DNA of 64,000 nucleotides from Macrocystis pyrifera (taxonomy: Eukaryota > Sar > Phaeophyceae > Laminariales > Laminariaceae), in assembly GCA_031763025.1 (NCBI GenBank), contig JASSKH010000021.1, forward strand, positions 8,737,358-8,801,357. Reading direction: 5' to 3'. A program made the position numbers and the translations under genes. Of the stretch, positions 63,601-64,000 are shown in pieces. The stretch's first letter is position 1. Every line of letters begins with the position of its first letter. The notes under the pieces were generated by a model. The model did not search any database. It saw only the letters and a program-made list of their open reading frames with translations, and was not told where the DNA came from.

Positions 63601-63882
63601 GCTGACTGTATGGCGTGGAACACTTTGGGCGGAAATGTATAGAGCGTTTAAATCCATGTTTTCGTCCCAGCCGCCCTTACATTTGCGTCCAGAGTGCCGC
63701 TTTAGCCTGAGCACATTGTCACCAAGAACATGCTGCTGATTGGTTTCCGTCGCCCTATCAGACGACCCGATTCCAGCATCTACGTGGACGCCAAGATACG
63801 TGCCGCCAAGGAGACCGGAATGAAGACAACCCTTGTAGATATACCAACGGAAGGCTTGTCACCCACCGCTTTGGAAGCTGAG
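47555..63882 (+). CDS. HypX/HoxX-like protein fused to FolD, 13 exons, 3' end outside window
   Basis: Exons: 47555-47773, 48740-48941, 50471-50589, 51430-51515, 51980-52224, 54722-54945, 56104-56316, 57273-57449, 58586-58762, 60027-60131, 61385-61477, 63253-63443, 63762-63882. All twelve introns are GT-AG with phases 0,1,0,2,1,0,0,0,0,0,0,2, and the reading frame stays open throughout. Numbered from the ATG at 47693, residues 1-160 are a formyltransferase-type Rossmann domain (VHPG at 76-79, MDAG at 107-110), about 163-270 a Fmt-C-like domain, about 320-574 a crotonase domain (GNAGAGG at 420-426), and about 585-678 the N-terminal FolD domain (Y645, K649). The HypX part, 574 residues, matches the usual HypX length. 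Known role of HypX: formyl transfer from 10-formyl-THF to CoA, then CO release. Known role of FolD: methylene-THF to 10-formyl-THF. Coupling of the two is inference. In-frame ATGs lie at 47555, 47606 and 47693; the last gives the canonical HypX N-terminus. Confidence 0.88.
48182..48279 (+). repeat. CGTCCCGGCATTG repeat with poly(C) end
   Basis: GTGCTCCGTCCCGGCAT, GAGGGTTCTCGGTCGTACGG and TGATATCGAGTACCCCCCCC. Related copies at 55998-56098 and about 63015-63130 end in the same way. Confidence 0.7.
48740..48941 (+). CDS. HypX-FolD exon 2: formyl-THF binding and catalytic His
   Basis: Acceptor AAAAG|GTAATG, phase 0. It encodes a helix, the strand DAIVAPFLTKRVP, and the motif LIVHPGVRGDRG followed by SSIDWALK. 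In formyl-THF enzymes the histidine of this strand (H77 here) is catalytic. HPG-GDRG-S-DWA is specific for the HypX branch rather than methionyl-tRNA formyltransferase. Donor AAAG|GTGCGA, phase 1. Confidence 0.92.
49338..49442. mobile_element. MITE copy in HypX-FolD intron 2 (TA-flanked, 105 bp)
   Basis: Terminal inverted repeat TTACGGGGGYCCATAGTTAA on both ends, an AT-rich centre, and TA on both flanks (49336-49337, 49443-49444). It belongs to a seven-copy family; TA duplications suggest a Tc1/mariner-type mobiliser. Confidence 0.9.
49690..49757 (+). other. tRNA-like relic in HypX-FolD intron 2
   Basis: CCCGGTGGCTTGGTAGGTTG resembles an A-box region and GTGGGTTCGAATATCACCGAG a B-box/acceptor region. 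Acceptor pairing is nearly complete, but T and anticodon stems are degenerate. Confidence 0.4.
50471..50589 (+). CDS. HypX-FolD exon 3: catalytic Asp motif
   Basis: The split codon restores GAG (Glu), giving EWGVTILQADEEMDAGAVW and then SRNFSVPQSSTLTKSAFYNK. D108 in MDAG corresponds to the catalytic aspartate of the formyltransferase family (GVT-Q-D-G pattern). Donor AACAAG|GTACAT, phase 0. Confidence 0.92.
51272..51291 (+). repeat. 20-nt poly(C) upstream of exon 4
   Basis: One of eleven C runs of nine or more on the + strand (also 18088, 29217, 33132, 35757, 44698, 48271, 51800, 53637, 54580, 63112). Several sit in the last 150 nt of introns. Confidence 0.9.
51430..51515 (+). CDS. HypX-FolD exon 4: linker helix, 28 codons
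   Basis: Small exon between acceptor CGCCGTAG and donor TACAG|GTTAGC, in the phases required by its neighbours. It encodes AALAGVQDALKRLQHG and PPRPLDY; the tail joins exon 5 to give PLDYSHSDVIGTLRP, the conserved HypX sequence leading into the second domain. A 20-nt poly(C) tract lies 138 nt upstream of the acceptor. Confidence 0.8.
51980..52224 (+). CDS. HypX-FolD exon 5: start of Fmt-C-like domain
   Basis: Acceptor CCACAG|C completes the Ser codon. The exon encodes SHSDVIGTLRPTMKMADRAVDW, the RP-M-ADRA-DW signature that opens the C-terminal formyltransferase-like domain, then a helix and the segment CPHTIRGTKYRLYGAFAEGG. It ends in APGEPV plus one base at donor GTCG|GTGAGA. Confidence 0.9.
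52823..52895 (+). other. tRNA-like relic in HypX-FolD intron 5
   Basis: GGCCTAGTGGTTACCCTCGC followed about 45 nt later by GTGAGTACCAATCCCACC. Decayed A and B boxes. Confidence 0.4.
53727..53830. mobile_element. MITE copy in HypX-FolD intron 5 (104 bp)
   Basis: The right end is intact (ATGGACCCCCGTAA then TA). The left end is decayed (ATACCCGGATCCATAGTTAA). Confidence 0.85.
54580..54671 (+). repeat. 92-nt uninterrupted poly(C)
   Basis: A pure C run in intron 5 of the HypX-FolD gene ending 50 nt before exon 6. Its exact length may be affected by assembly. Confidence 0.95.
54722..54945 (+). CDS. HypX-FolD exon 6: end of Fmt-C-like domain and linker
   Basis: Joined to exon 5 it reads PGEPVGKRNGAVLFKCSDGT and then GLWISHMKR, matching the beta-barrel strands of the Fmt-C-like domain. 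A linker with FKLPSASVL leads to RPSTFQE at the crotonase boundary. The acceptor GTAAAG is 50 nt downstream of the end of a 92-nt poly(C) run (54580-54671). Donor GGAG|GTACCA, phase 0. Confidence 0.9.
55014..55324 (+). pseudogene. Possible LINE relic in HypX-FolD intron 6
   Basis: The open frame includes FHRKRAWCRFTQVKGYLGHP then EMRDTVADAWYDEG. HPE---V-DAW is characteristic of the endonuclease-RT linker of L1/Tx1-like non-LTR retrotransposons. The flanks show no RT, so it is a fragment, not a host exon; HypX needs no residues here. Confidence 0.4.
55998..56098 (+). repeat. CGTCCCGGCATTG repeat with C-rich end, just upstream of exon 7
   Basis: GTGCTCCGTCCCGGCATTGT, GAGGGTCTATGGTCACACGA and TATATCGAGTACACCCCCCG. 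Its C-rich end lies immediately before the exon 7 acceptor. Confidence 0.7.
56104..56316 (+). CDS. HypX-FolD exon 7: crotonase-fold core, first oxyanion loop
   Basis: Encodes VSIDNGIAYVHSDFYNGAAS and TSQCERL. After AVKAILLMGGEH comes SYGNGINLNTIEASADPQM. The NGI-LN-IEA loop is the HypX counterpart of the first oxyanion-hole segment of enoyl-CoA hydratases. The acceptor CCCTAG follows a C-rich tract. Donor ATG|GTGAGA, phase 0. Confidence 0.94.
57273..57449 (+). CDS. HypX-FolD exon 8: second oxyanion loop GNAGAGG
   Basis: Starts ESWLNINAINDSI, the conserved W-NINA-ND helix of HypX. VSVMRGNAGAGGAMAAMSSD follows, then VVWAHENVILNPHYK. GNAGAGG is the second oxyanion-hole turn, and NPHYK is the HypX equivalent of the catalytic-loop region of crotonases. 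Donor CTACAAG|GTATAG, phase 0. Confidence 0.94.
58586..58762 (+). CDS. HypX-FolD exon 9: crotonase C-terminal half
   Basis: Encodes AMELTGGEYWTHFLQGRVG, then a helix and ATRPITASQAHALGMVDDLL. The G-EYWT-L--RVG and A--LG-VDD patterns are typical of HypX and of crotonase trimer-interface helices. Donor GAGGAG|GTAAGG, phase 0. Confidence 0.93.
60027..60131 (+). CDS. HypX-FolD exon 10: C-terminal helices
   Basis: Acceptor CACACAG|TTG, phase 0. It encodes RTRAETLVSSGLADKIIAEK and ends NDAWFEK. Position and helical character fit the long C-terminal helix of HypX. Donor GAGAAG|GTGAGT is a near-consensus 5' splice site. Confidence 0.82.
61385..61477 (+). CDS. HypX-FolD exon 11: end of HypX portion
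   Basis: Encodes ELVRMKECFSSPWYHDARRR then FVYK, matching the conserved HypX C-terminal M--F-SP-YH-AR--FV-K. The acceptor is placed at GGCAG|GTA; an alternative six bases downstream also keeps frame. Without splicing at 61478 the frame adds 11 residues and stops at TAG 61511-61513. Confidence 0.82.
61858..61921 (+). other. GGGT-repeat, G-quadruplex-capable tract in intron 11
   Basis: Six GGGTG units in a row followed by further GGG runs, preceded at 61762-61795 by a GGTGGTGAT repeat. It lies on the coding strand of the HypX-FolD gene. Confidence 0.7.
63253..63443 (+). CDS. HypX-FolD exon 12: linker plus start of FolD domain
   Basis: Acceptor CACGCAG|AGC, phase 0. It begins SPTLSTTPTHMVREA, then LSLNGKLAAKVIRQQIKERI and VPGLGIVMANG, the first helix and strand of FolD. 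As I recall, bacterial HypX ends in a P--TP-HL-type tail; PTLSTTPTHM would fit that and supports a true fusion. The in-frame ATG at 63283 leaves a separate FolD gene possible. Donor AACGG|GTGGGA, phase 2. Confidence 0.85.
63444..63546 (+). other. G-rich start of intron 12
   Basis: The 318-nt intron begins GTGGGAGG and continues as about 100 nt of GGGG and GGG runs separated by T, A or GT. The tract abuts the 5' splice site inside the FolD coding region. Confidence 0.7.
63762..63882 (+). CDS. HypX-FolD exon 13: FolD catalytic Tyr/Lys helix
   Basis: The split Gly codon gives NGRPDSSIYVDAKIRAAKE and then TGMKTTLVDIPTEGLSPTALEAE. S--YV--K carries the Tyr and Lys that FolD enzymes use for cyclohydrolase/dehydrogenase catalysis. 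Donor GAG|GTGTGT. The remaining FolD residues, including the NADP-binding half, lie beyond 64000. Confidence 0.92.
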
Positions 63883-64000
63883 GTGTGTTCACCAGAGTTT
63901 TGTTTTCGCAGTAAAGTTTAGGGGTGATGCCTTAATGCCCGAGCTCCTCGCCTGAGGAGTTCAAAATCTCACCCGAATATCGACTTCGAAGAAGATATTG

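Overview
The window is nuclear DNA of an intron-rich, repeat-rich eukaryote. Coding sequence lies in short exons separated by long GT-AG introns, there is a eukaryotic-type tRNA gene, and most of the DNA is transposon relics, tandem arrays and microsatellites. TTAGGG-like interstitial telomere motifs, large introns and long CTG and poly(C) tracts would suit a photosynthetic stramenopile such as a brown alga, but nothing seen here fixes the taxon.

The clearest gene runs along the + strand from about 47.6 kb to the right edge. Thirteen exons (about 2.2 kb of coding sequence in 16.3 kb) splice in frame into a complete HypX/HoxX-like protein: a formyl-tetrahydrofolate-binding formyltransferase fold followed by a crotonase fold. 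It continues without a stop into the N-terminal half of FolD (5,10-methylene-THF dehydrogenase/cyclohydrolase). HypX converts 10-formyl-THF through formyl-CoA to CO for [NiFe]-hydrogenase assembly, and FolD makes 10-formyl-THF. The predicted fusion would therefore join substrate supply to CO formation in one polypeptide, in a cell type not expected to have a [NiFe]-hydrogenase.

Layout: 0-1 kb has a possible minus-strand gene edge. 1-15 kb has no confident gene but several dispersed repeats. 15.4-18.3 kb holds a probable zinc-finger gene (Cx2C fingers) with a CTG-rich 2.4-kb intron and an apparent 1-nt frameshift in the last exon. 18.8-23 kb holds nested transposons. 23.5-23.9 kb is a GACA array. 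24.5-32 kb is repeat mosaic. 34-38.7 kb has two tandem arrays, the second ending at a tRNA-Glu(TTC) gene. 39-44.6 kb holds decayed retroelement-like sequence and four inverted-repeat elements, three of them with recognisable target-site duplications. 44.7-47.5 kb has MITEs and one possible exon. 47.6-63.9 kb is the HypX-FolD gene, whose introns carry MITEs, a LINE relic, tRNA-like relics and a 92-nt poly(C) run.
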